From Cerioporus squamosus (Eukaryota; Basidiomycota; Agaricomycetes; Polyporales; Polyporaceae), in assembly GCA_022592435.1 (NCBI GenBank), contig JABYQS010000057.1, positions 149,359 through 213,358 of the forward strand: 64,000 nucleotides of DNA, written 5' to 3'. Shown here in pieces: positions 1 through 10,200 of the stretch; within the stretch, counting starts at the first letter, position 1; each line of letters begins with the position of its first letter. Position numbers and translations under genes: made by a program. The notes under the pieces were generated by a model, which saw only the letters and a list, made by a program, of their open reading frames with translations, searched no databases and was not told where the DNA came from.

Positions 1-616
1 CACCTGAGCAGCCTTGGGCTTCTCGTCCTCGGAATCCGATTCAGAGTCTGACTCCGAGCTCGAGCTCGAAGCCTTTGCGGCGGCCTTGCCGGCGGGCTTT
101 GCAGCTGCTTTTGGTGCAGCCTTGGCCTGCAAAGCTACATGAGTGACTATGAAACGATCGAGAACCTCGTGACACGAACCTTGCCGTTCGTAGCAGGAGC
201 ATCGCTCTCCGACTCAGAAGACTCGGAGTCGGACTCAGAGCTGGACTCCTGGGCCTTGGCAGCAGCCTTAGCCTGGTAAGAACCAGTTAGCGAGGGCGAT
301 GAAGGCATGGCCGGAGAACAGACATACCGTGCCGTTGGCCTTGGCCTTGGGCTTTTCCTCCTCAGAGTCGGACTCTGAGGACTCCTCACTACTGCTACTC
401 TCCGCCTTCTTTCCCTTCGACTTGCCCTTCGACTGTACACACATGAGAACATTGGAAAACTGGGACAACGCGGATTCGACTTACCTGCGCCTTGGCCTTC
501 TCCAGGATCTCCTTCGACGAGACCGGAACCTTCTTGACGGGAGCAGCCGCGACCTTCTTCGCGGGTGTGGTCTTCGAGACCTTTTTGTCGGCCTTCTTCT
601 CTGCTGCCTTGGCCAT
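1..616 (-). CDS. SRP40/Nopp140-like nucleolar phosphoprotein, 5' part (gene runs off the left edge)
   Basis: The start codon is at 616 (MAKAAEKKADKK). Four exons fit GT-AG rules: 616-485, 432-328, 272-180 and 126-1, and the last continues beyond the window. The exons carry basic K/A-rich stretches and acidic serine runs such as SSSSEESSESDSEEE and SSSESDSESSESESD, the alternating pattern of Nopp140/SRP40 nucleolar chaperones of snoRNPs. All complete exons (132, 105 and 93 nt) are multiples of three and their introns are phase 0. The conserved C-terminal SRP40 domain would lie outside the window, so the family call rests on composition and repeat architecture. A different acidic nuclear protein remains possible. 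Confidence 0.75.
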
Positions 617-1201
617 TGCGGTCGATGTGATGGGGAAGGAAGGGAAAATGGAGGGAGGAGAAGGAGGTGGGAGAGAACTTCCACGCGCTAATTTTTTGCA
701 AGGAGCAAGAAGGCGCTTAATATCGGCAAATGCCGCCCGCCGATCACTCGCCCGCGCTTGCCGGCGATGGGACTGTCACTCTACTTATGAGACTCTAGTC
801 ACTGTCCTCGTCCTCGGACTAATAAGTACTTTGTTTTGAGGATTCTACCTGCTGCGCTGTTTACATATGCCCCGGACATCGCACAGTACTTACCCGAAGA
901 GGAGGTGCAGAAAGGAGATGCGGACGTTGAGGAGGCCGAACTACAAGAGACTCGTAGTCACTGCAAATTGTCTGCAATCAAGATAGATCCTATCGACTCT
1001 ACTAAGTCACTGTGCAGTATTCACCGTTCAACGCTATCGAGGACGACACTTCGGATGCGTAGTAAGTATGGCGGTTGACGAGTCATCTATTTGTATACAC
1101 AGAGGTCTGCGAATTTGTCTCTACCGCTCTCGTCCCGTCATATTCATCGTACCGCTGTTCTCAGTGCATCTTACAGCGCGTCGTGAACAGGCATGCACTC
1201 G
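617..1201. other. Intergenic, upstream of the SRP40-like gene
   Basis: This stretch holds the promoter of the minus-strand SRP40-like gene and a short unconvincing open frame at 836-1078. The phrase gagactc(g)tagtcactg occurs near 788 and again near 948. No recognised gene or RNA was seen. Confidence 0.4.
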
Positions 1202-1597
1202 TCATAGCTCTACCAGCCCCCTAGGCTGATAGAAGTTGATAGATACCCGACTGACCATAGTCTCGAGCTCCCGTATGGCTTCCAGACGAGTGCCTTCCTC
1301 TATGCGTGCCCCTTGGTCGTTATAGGGGTGCAATCGTACAAGATATTCCAATCTCGCGCCTCCTGCCCCTCTCTTGCGCAACGCATCAAAGGCGCTCTCC
1401 GTTAGGAAGTCGGAGAAGCAGAGGTCGTGGCTCTGTCCGGTAGTGATGCGAATGAGGCGGGGGCAACAACTGTGTTCATCCGGCGCGTTCGCAAGGCCTT
1501 CCCACATCGTGTCAAGGGAGCCGCCGCTACCACTCAACGTCAGGGTCTCCAGTTGCGGTAATACACCACCAAACCTTGAACATGGCTTCAAGTTCAA
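1202..1597 (-). pseudogene. F-box/LRR protein C-terminal remnant
   Basis: An open frame of about 131 codons reads like the end of a basidiomycete F-box/leucine-rich-repeat protein. It has LPQLETLTLSGSGGSLDTMW, then CPRLIRITTG, then a long helix with FDALRKRG. No F-box or earlier repeats could be found upstream on this strand, where an open frame on the opposite strand and the inverted-repeat element lie. I infer a truncated copy. It could instead be the last exon of a gene whose other exons I failed to recognise. Confidence 0.35.
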
Positions 1598-1830
1598 GTT
1601 CTCGCACGGCTACGTCCCAGTATCATCCAGCGTTTACTACTACCCTTGATGCCCTCCTCCACGACCATGCTCAAACCTATCTTGCCCTCCACGAGCGTGC
1701 CCAACTATATCTTGACATCCTAGACCGCCCAGAGTTCGCTTCGTTCAAGCTTTCGGACCTTGACCCAGATCTCCCCGTTGCCGCCAAGCGCATCTTTCTC
1801 GCCATGTATCACTGCGCCGACGAATGCTAG
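1582..1830 (+). CDS. Short hypothetical open frame
   Basis: The frame starts at ATG 1582 and encodes about 82 residues, serine-rich at the start and then helical (LDALLHDHAQTYLALHERAQ). It ends at 1830, about 120 bp before the inverted-repeat element. No family was recognised. It starts inside the first codons of the opposite-strand F-box remnant. The amino-acid composition is protein-like, but there is no independent evidence of expression. It may be the 5' exon of a gene interrupted by the element. Confidence 0.3.
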   Translation: MASSSSSRTATSQYHPAFTTTLDALLHDHAQTYLALHERAQLYLDILDRPEFASFKLSDLDPDLPVAAKRIFLAMYHCADEC

Positions 1831-1948
1831 TCATCGGTTTGTTTCCGCCGGCATTTGCGCCTGCGCCGAGGTCGTTGCGACGACCTCCGGATGGCACCGA
1901 CCCCTGCATGCGCCGACGTCAGAAGGGAGGCTCGTTGAGGCGCTGAAT

Positions 1949-2339
1949 ATTAGGGCTGCTCAATTCTTCTGGACGCTGGACGCTGGACGCTCTCAGAGCC
2001 TTTTGATGGTTTTATAAAGCGATACGAGCCGACGACTCGGCAAGGCGGCGAGTATACCTGCTTTCTTCGCTGCAGCCTCGACGGAAAGCTGTATAGCACC
2101 TCGTAGGAAACGCCGGAAGATGCAGAAAAAAGGCTGCATTTCGTGAATCCTTCCTCGCTATTCCCTGCATGATTCAGCAGGGCGTGAAAACCACGGGAAG
2201 AGGGTGTTCTGCGAGGGATTTTGGGAGCGCCCGTTAGGGAGGAGGAGGAGCTCGGCTACTGTCGCTTGTGGCCATCACCTCGGATCCATCAACGAGCTCT
2301 CAGTGCGTCCAGCGTCCAGAAGAATTGAGCAGCCCTAAT
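1949..2339. mobile_element. MITE-like element with 35-bp perfect terminal inverted repeats
   Basis: Positions 1949-1983 (attagggctgctcaattctt...) recur as an exact reverse complement at 2305-2339, enclosing 321 bp without a convincing coding frame. The left arm carries three GGACGCT units and the right arm two. The 391-bp size, long perfect inverted repeats and lack of coding capacity suggest a non-autonomous DNA transposon. No clear target-site duplication was seen, so a simple inverted duplication is the alternative. Confidence 0.55.
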
Positions 2340-2478
2340 CAGTTGGCCATGGCCATGGATTTGAGTAATGCGGGATCTGGCGCCCGTGCCCATGTACGCC
2401 CTCTCTTTCTCCGAACCTTCGATTCCCTGACCGCGTCGACAAGTTATGAGAGCTCGTCCGTGAAGCAGACAGGCCACA

Positions 2479-3331
2479 ATGGCTGGAACTCCAGCGCGTG
2501 GTATGATCGTTCCAGTCTCCTCATCGCTGAAACTGATACATAGAGCGCTGTTCAGGTGAATAAACGTGATCACGATCTTTGCCCCCTGTGTGGCAGAACG
2601 ATCTGGAACGGACTGGCCGCGGATTGTGTCAACTATGCGTGCCAACCAAGGACAGCGCGTCCTTTCGGTGTGCGTATATTCCAGCGCTCCATATTAGAGC
2701 CCAACGAGGTGCGTTCGATGTGCACACTCACCATACTGCGCAAAGAGCTAACATCATGACACGGACAAGCCCAAGACAGTAAACGAACTTGAACGCTCCT
2801 ACTTCACGCTGCGACGCTACTGTGATCTGAACGAGACCTCGTTGGACATCCTGAGCCCCCGCAATACTCTGATGCTGCACGACCCGGCGATCCAGGCCTT
2901 TTCTCATCTCATGTGGGGTCTGAAAGCCACCGGCGTATGCTGTCATGTCTCGCTGCAGTCGAGGTATCGCTCACGCGCGATCACAGCGACCAGACCACTA
3001 TCGTGTGATTATGTTTGCTCCCGACCTCGGGACAAACTATTCGACCATCGTTGTGCACGAACCGCGCAACAAACATCCGGAAGACGGTCACCCAGAAGAG
3101 GTCCTCCAGCTCCCTAGTCCTGAACTCCTGCGCACGCACGTCATGTTTGGGACGATCCTCGAATACAGCGGCTGTCGCGACTCCTTGATGCGGCCTAACG
3201 GGACTCCCAATCGACCTGATGGCTACTCTCGAGGAAAACTATCCGCGCAGCGTCTCTCTCGTATGTGCAGTGTCTCAGGGCTCCGTCAACACATAACCAA
3301 GTTAGCTCGGAACTCAGGGAGTTCGTCTTGA
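2479..3331 (+). CDS. HNH-nuclease-like fungal protein (multi-exon, first junction uncertain)
   Basis: Three exons join cleanly. The segment ending at 2708 (LCQLCVPTKDSASFRCA) joins 2780-2934 (VNELERSYFTLRRY, then LSPRNTLMLHDPAIQAFSHL and MWGLKAT), which joins 2987 onward (DHYRVIMF, then LPSPELLRTH). The introns are 2709-2779 and 2935-2986, and a third, 45-nt intron near 3260 keeps the frame to the TGA at 3329. The order (C-x2-C, TKDS, a D/N-rich LSPRN block, WGLKAT, LPSP-LL-H) matches a large basidiomycete family of HNH-domain proteins of unknown role. ATG 2479 (MAGTPARGMIVPV) is an attractive start, but the intron at 2556-2596 leaves the wrong phase. Either another junction is used or the 5' end is damaged. 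Confidence 0.45.
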
Positions 3332-4315
3332 TTCCTTCACTTGACGAGTACCCGAGTAGTAGGAGGCTGTCTTCGCTGGCATATACTCAAGGTGTCGTCT
3401 CCGATCCATGTCTGGGACCGCTGTTTGTGGTGCGCTGCCCCCTCGCTTTCGTGACTGTCGACTGTTCTCTCTTCACCATTACATGTGCTCTCAAGCTCTG
3501 TTGTATGTCTAGGCCGTAGTTAGCATGGCACGCCATGTTTGGCTGTCTGATGTGTTCACTGTATCAATACGATGAGCGGACTAGGACAATACCGCGTGGT
3601 GGTTTGCCGTGCGAGTCTGACAGTGTGCGTCGTTGCATTGAGCACCATAGTTCTCGCAACACAAGCCGTCAACGCTGCATCAGAGAATCCTCCCCCTGCG
3701 AATGCGCGCAGCAGTACGCAGTTACGTTATTTTTGAGATGAGGCGCGGAAGGACAAAGCCTGTCTCCTTTGAATGTTTGCCTCCGACGTCCAAGGTGTTC
3801 CAAAGTCCGAAGAAGCAGCTGATATCGCAAGAGATTGATCGAAATGGGCACAATATTCTCGCATGAGCAATCTCGGAGGAGCTATTCAATTGCAGGAGGA
3901 GCAGACACATCTGTGAAGGAGGGTATCCTAGACGTGCAGCTTTCAAAACTCGGCATATGCGGAGGGAGGTTAAGGATGACTATGACTGCATATGTATCGC
4001 TATGAACAGTATCGTAAAGTCGTAAGAGACAGTCAAGCACCCACCCAACGCTGTCATGTACCAGAGGGGGGAAGGGCATCAACAACCGAACGGTTCGAGC
4101 TCGAGAGACTCCTGATCATGAATGCATGAAGGAAACAAAATAACGCCAGACCGGGAATGGTTTGCGACTGCGACTAAGTAATTACGTAGGATCGAAGATG
4201 AGGTATGCAACGGATCGACCAGACAGGAATGAATACCATTACCGATAACATGACATTGACACCACCACCTCGCCTCGTCCCCCTGCCCCCTTCAGGTCGT
4301 GCAGGTAGGGCCGCT
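3332..4315. other. Intergenic, no gene seen
   Basis: These 984 bases separate the HNH-like gene from the 3' end of the DUF2433/RRM gene. Only short, compositionally poor open frames occur. No repeat or RNA gene was recognised. Confidence 0.4.
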
Positions 4316-6607
4316 TCAAGACTCGGAGGACGGCGCGTCGCCGTTCGCGCGTGGAGGGCCTCCACCGCGCATCAGACCAGCGGAGGCAAACCCACGGGCT
4401 GCGAAGCCGCCGCGACCACGACCGCCGCGACCGGCAAAGCCCCTCTGGGACCGTTCTCGCTACCGCGCGACTCCTTGTCCGTCGCTTGTTTGAGCTCAGC
4501 AGGAGCATCATTGAGTTTCTAGGCTACGTTCAGCAAGATCGAGACCCGGATTGGGGGACAAACTTACTTCGCCGTTCTTGGTCAGCCCTGCCTTCATCGC
4601 CTCCTCGTCACCAAACTCAACGTAGCACATCTTCTGATTACGGCCTGCAAAGTTCGCCGGGTAGTTGATACGCGTGATCTGAGCATGCACAAGTCAGTAT
4701 CGTGGCGGCTGACCATGTAGCGCGCAGAACTCACCCCTTCCTTTGCATCCCCGAAGAAGTCCCTGACCTGCTGCTCGTTTGCAGGGTTGGTCATGCGCAT
4801 GAATATCGTCCATGGGTTCCGTGGCGGACGCTTCGACGTAGGAGTTCTTGCACCCGTGCTCTCCGTCGCGGGAGAAGTCACGCCGTCGTCCGTTCTTGGC
4901 TCGTTACTTGACGCAGCTGCGGTCGTCGAAACTTCGGGCGTGGCTTTGCCAGACTTCGATACGGGGCTGCTGAGGTCAACCTCCAGTCTTGAGCCAGGTG
5001 CTGGTGAGGCAGCTCCCTCCTTCGTCCCAGCGGCAGCAGCCTCACGTTCCGCACGTTCCTGCTGCTTGCGCTCCTTCTTCCTCTCTCGTTTCGCCCGTTC
5101 CTTCTCTGCCTTGTCCATTGCACCGTGGGACTGGGCGCCGTTAAGCTTCGGCGTCTCCCGGCCAGAACCGGCTGAAGGTGGTGGTGGAGTGGAGGGTTTC
5201 GACTTCGAGCCGGTGAGATGAGGAGGCAGGGGCTTCTCGGCCGCGACAGGTGTTGCCGCAGCACCGGTACCAGTGCCCTTGGGAGTAGCGGCAGCACCGC
5301 TGTTCGCGCCTTGCGTAGGAAGAGCGGACGTCGCAGAGTTGGGGGTGGCACCGACAGTGGAGGGCGTGATGGTCCGGCGATACGCGTAGTTGAAGCCTTG
5401 GCTCTTCAACTCAGCGCTCACCCGGCCATCCTTGATGTCGAGGATGAGGGAACCATACGCCGCGTCGCACAGATTCCAGTTCCAGCAGTTCTTCCAGGCG
5501 GGGTCTTCACCGTGCGGTTGACCAGTGGGACCCAGTTGGTTCGGTGGCGGCGGTATCCGCTCAACCACAGAAAGCGCCTTGTCCAAGAGAACGCGCTGGT
5601 GGTCGTCGATGACCGCGTCCACCTGAGACTTCACGCTCTCCCAGACCTTGTCGAACGCCTCCTTGCCGACGATGATCTTGTGCCGCAGACCTTCGAAGTC
5701 GGCCTGTACGCTGAATTCGTTGTAGGACGACGCGTAACGGAAGTGGAGACCGGCCGACAAAGTGAGGTCTGCCTTGAGCACGAACGCGAGTTGACTCATG
5801 ATGCCCTCCCGACCGGGACTCGCGTGCGTCACAAGCAGGCGGGTCTCCGTGGGATCGAACACGCGCTGAGCGGTATCCACGAGCTCACCAATCTGCAGTG
5901 CCGTTGTCCACATCGTCCCCTGTCCGCCCGCGATGGTGGCATTCCCGTCGCCATTGTCGAACATCTTGTGTGGCACAAGCGCGCCTCCAAGACCCAGCAG
6001 CCGCAGCTTGACGCCGCCGAGGTCAAGACAGCGCGTAGTGGCCTCGTCGAGAACGTGCAGGTTTTCGACGTCGTACTCGCCCGCCCGGAACTTCTCCAGA
6101 ACAATCACATCCTCGCATGCACCCCAGACAGTGTACACGGGGACCTTGAGCTTGATTTGCCCGGAGAGTAGAAGTGGGAATTCGGACAAGAGCGAGATGG
6201 TCACTGTCGATCGGATGGCAGAGGGTGGATTTTCGGGTGCAAGCAAGTGGTTCCTCTGCGCGGTGGGGATGAGCGGGGAGTACATTGTGAGGTGGCGCAG
6301 GGTGCGGTCATTGATTCTGTCGAGGCTGGATGCCTCTGCCGCAGCGTCAGCGCATGTCGCTCGTAGCACACCCATGGCACATACCAAAGAACCCAAAGTC
6401 ACCGGTGTGGATGATAGCAACCGCATTTGCCTCCCGCGCGAGATCGTTGAGTGCGGAGAGGCGGCCACGGATGTCGGCTATGCACAGAAGCCTCCCGTTC
6501 GGTGTGTCGAACACTTTCGTCTGGGTGTTCACCTGGTATTGCGGGCGCGGGTTCGGGGAGGTGGCTTGGCGAGTAGAGGTCGATGCTGGGCGAGACAGGG
6601 ACTGCAT
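4316..6607 (-). CDS. DUF2433 phosphoesterase-fold protein with RRM and RGG tail
   Basis: Four exons, 6607-6385, 6335-4735, 4678-4568 and 4459-4316, splice in phase. The first two give a fungal DUF2433 domain of calcineurin-like fold: LLCIADIRGRLSALN, then HTGDFGF, then LLVTHASPGREG. The usual phosphoesterase D-x-H is D-x-R here, so catalysis is doubtful. A low-complexity K/E/R-rich linker leads to an RRM (NPWTIFMRMTNPANEQQV, then MCYVEFGDEEAM), which is split by a 56-nt intron. The last exon is an RGG box (GFAGRGGRGRGGFAARGF). I infer an RNA-binding protein. MED13 starts divergently 595 bp away. Confidence 0.8.
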
Positions 6608-7202
6608 TTTGGAGAAATGACGAGGACGAGGTGGACGTCGCAGTACAAGTCGCGGCGGTTCATCAAATTGTGGTCGACATGTCCTATTCGGGACTTATTC
6701 TCCACCACGGAAGCATTTGAAGGCGTGAAGTTCCGCGTATGTTATCTTTGCATTATTATCAATATTCACTGCTTGTGTGTGCAGTTAGGTATATTAAATT
6801 TAAATGTATCCGTCCAATATCAGTAAATAATAATAACGAGCCCATTCCTGCGATCGACCTGCAACGCTTCTGCGACCACAGAAAAATACCAGAAACTGAG
6901 TGTGGCATTCCCGAGCATGATAAGAGACAATGCCGCATGGTCCGGAGGAGAAAGCGAGCGTGAAGTGCGCGAGGAACAGTCAGGCTGTCCAGTGTCCCCG
7001 ACATCGGAAACGTCCGCACGGCTTCGGGCACGCAAGCGGAAGTGCGTCCGAACGCCTAGGAACGCCTGTTGTCGTCTCGCCACTATGTGCTAGCTTGCGT
7101 GGTTCACTGCCGAGCTCGTCGCTGCAACTAGCACGCCGATACTGTCACTGACACCGTGCAAGACTCGGACATCCCTACTCCGCTCATGCCATACACCCTG
7201 CT
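6608..7202. promoter_or_regulatory. Divergent promoter region DUF2433 / MED13
   Basis: The two genes start back to back, so these 595 bp must hold both promoters. The segment around 6735-6840 is distinctly AT-rich (tattatcaatattc, attaaatttaaatg, aataataataac) compared with the GC-rich flanks. No specific factor site was identified. Confidence 0.45.
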
Positions 7203-10200
7203 ATGGCGGCCAAGGCTCAGCAAACCGCACAAGACAACACAGGCTCGTTTGTCCTGTCGCAGACACCCCTGTCGATATCCCTAGCTTCATCTATCCTCGC
7301 ATCGACCATTTCTCTCCCAGAACACCCTCTGATTGTCTATTCGGTGTTCACATGCCAAACCCCCTCTGCGGACGTCCTTGAACAACTGGATGTGGCCCGG
7401 AAAGCGATCATAGCCCGGAACCAGGGCATGTCCTTGGTGGACTCCCTTATTCCGGTGGTGCATGTACTCAAGGACGCTTCCGCGCTGTATGTATTTGCCC
7501 TGGGGTCCACGAAACGACAGCTACCTGCGCATGACGCGCTCTCCTTGCTGGAGTTGGAACATTTGGCAGGTGAGTCGCTATAGCTTGACTACTGCTACCG
7601 GGACACCATACATAAACCCGTAAGAATGGGCGGGTACAGCATCGCAAGGCTCGACTCCCGTTACATCCATCTTTGCCCCTCCACTTGTCGGACCGCGGGG
7701 CATGCATGCAGCTGGGGGAGCGTGGCTGACCCGTTCTTCCCGCTCTTGAGGCCCCAGACACTGGAATGAATCATAGGCGGGAGGCGGAGAGCGGAGATGT
7801 CCCTTCGGCGGTGCGCGTCTGACGCTTCATCGCGCACCGAACGACACTACACCTCTTCCCTCCTTTACTACACCCGATCGGGCGCAAGCAGCGGTAGTAT
7901 CGCCACTTCTGCTTGTGTCGGCACTTCCAGAAGGAGGAGATCTGCTTACTCTCCTTGGGTGTCAAGGGATGCGGTGTTGAGCCCGTGAATTATACCCAAG
8001 CTATCCGGTCACGCATCGTTCCGTTCAGAGTGGTTAACTGACTCAAACTTCCCAGCGACGGAACGGTCTTCATTCATACCCGCTGGTATTTACCCTTGCT
8101 CAGCCGCCTGTTCTAGCAGGCTCGAGCCTTGCGGGCAGTGCTTGGACTCCGCTCGAGCACAATCTTCGCTTCCACAATCGCTGCCCCGGATACCTTTGCG
8201 TCAGCCTCTGACGCTGTTCCTCCAGGCCGTCCGTGATCGGCTCATTGACGATATCGCGGGAGCGTCGAAGTTGCAGCCTCGTGGAAGAACGGTGACTCGG
8301 ATGAAAGGTGGTTTCCTCCTCGGCTCAATCCTCTTCTCTTCAGAGTGGGGTTCGGGTTGGGAGAATCACGTACGCAGCCGCACAATGATCTACTGCCACC
8401 TCCACGTCCACATCACATTTTCGACGCGTACTTCGTCGACCGCTCGCCTGGTCATACAACCTATCATGCGACCCACATACTACCTCCCGCTCTGCTCGTC
8501 CCTCCCGCTTCCTGCCGGCGTGCCTGTCGTCTTGCTTCCTCATGGTGTCCCGGCATATTACTTGAGCACCTACACTGGCCCTAGTGCTGCCTTGACCATG
8601 CAGTTTGACGAGGCTTTGATAGGACTGGGTGCCGGAGACTGGAAGCGCCCCACCTACCCTCGTGCATCCGCCTCAGATGCATCCTTGGATAGCCCTACCT
8701 ACGTTGTCGTATGGCTAGCCGTACAGAACAAACGAGGTGAGGATAAGGGTATGCCGATCATCTGGCCGGCCAATCTATGCGTCTCATACCATACTAGCTC
8801 GCCTTCGGCCCATGCGCGCTCCTCGCTGCCATACATCCCCGAACTTCCTGCACAACTACAGGCTTCTCCCCCTCCCCCGACAGCCACCATACCCACGAGC
8901 CTGTCGTTCGCAAGCGCGGCGTCTCCTTCTGCTGATATACCCGCAAGCTCTGCTGTCTCGTCCATACCATCCGGTGAGCGCGATCGATTGGCATCGTCCT
9001 TCAAACGGCGTGCCAGTCTCCTGCGCTCTTCTCTAACAAGCGATTCCTTACGGGCGTTCCGCACTCTCTCACTTTCACGAAAGCCATATCATCGCGACGT
9101 CAGGAAGGTTGCGACAGAGGTCAACGGCTATGTAGACTCTGTTGTCAAAGAGAGAGAGAGAGAAAGAGAGAGGATCCGGAGGGAACGACAGGAGCAAGAG
9201 ATCGCTCTCGCACGAGCGAAGCTCGCCAGCACGCACCCCCCGCCCCAGGTAGACCCGCCCGTACCCCTCGCAACCAACCCGGAGCCTGCACCCGCGCCGC
9301 AGCAGGAAGCACCGACTGTCATGTCAGCGACTCCGTCTGTCTCCGCTCCAGTCGAACCCATCGAACCGGAGTCTTCTCCAGCAGAGGAATCCGAGCACTC
9401 AGCCGACTCTTTGTTTTCACCTCCGGATGCTGCGATCGACCTCCCTTCGACGGAGGAAGAACCTCAGACTGCTCTGGAGGAGCCTGCAGAAGATGAGCCT
9501 GTTCTCCTCACTCAGGCTCAAACGACACCACCTCTCCCTGACCCCGGAGTTGGCTCCTCGTCAGCGAATGATGATATGTTCCACGCATTTGACCGCGGCT
9601 GGGGTCAGCAATCCAATGGCTACATGGACATGGATTACGAGATGGACTTCGGTATGAATCTGGACCCTCTTGGCGGGACGCGCACCGGGGGTGCAGGCGG
9701 TGGCTTCGATCTCGACGACGGCCTTCCGTTCACGGACGATGACTTCGCTTTCTTCAATGCGCCGGCCGCTCAACACGATGCTGCCGCTCCAACATATCCT
9801 CCTCCTCTAGCTCCTGTAGCTGGGATGATCTCTGCGAGTGCGCCATCATTGAGTTTGACCCCTCTGACCACCATGGATGTGACCTTGTCCGGGCCTGGCC
9901 CTCCTTCTGCCGGTACTGCCCTTCCATCTCCCTGGCCGCCACACCTAGGGGAGCCCTTCACACCCAAGGGCAGCGTTGACATACACGGCATCTTGGATAA
10001 TGCAGCGCCCCCAGAGTTGCTCCCACCTTCCCCGGCGCGAACACTGTCCTCTCATTCCGCACCTGCGACCCCAACCGTACATTTGACAGAGGTTTACCAT
10101 ACTGGAGATGGACGCAGTCCAATCGGTATCCCTCTTGGCTTCAACGTCTTCGACCCCATCCCATTTGCCTCAAGTCATCGCCAGCTTGATGGGAAGTACG

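Noticed and set aside
5218..6171. A 317-codon plus-strand open frame
   Set aside because: It is antisense to the DUF2433 domain and has no recognisable motif.
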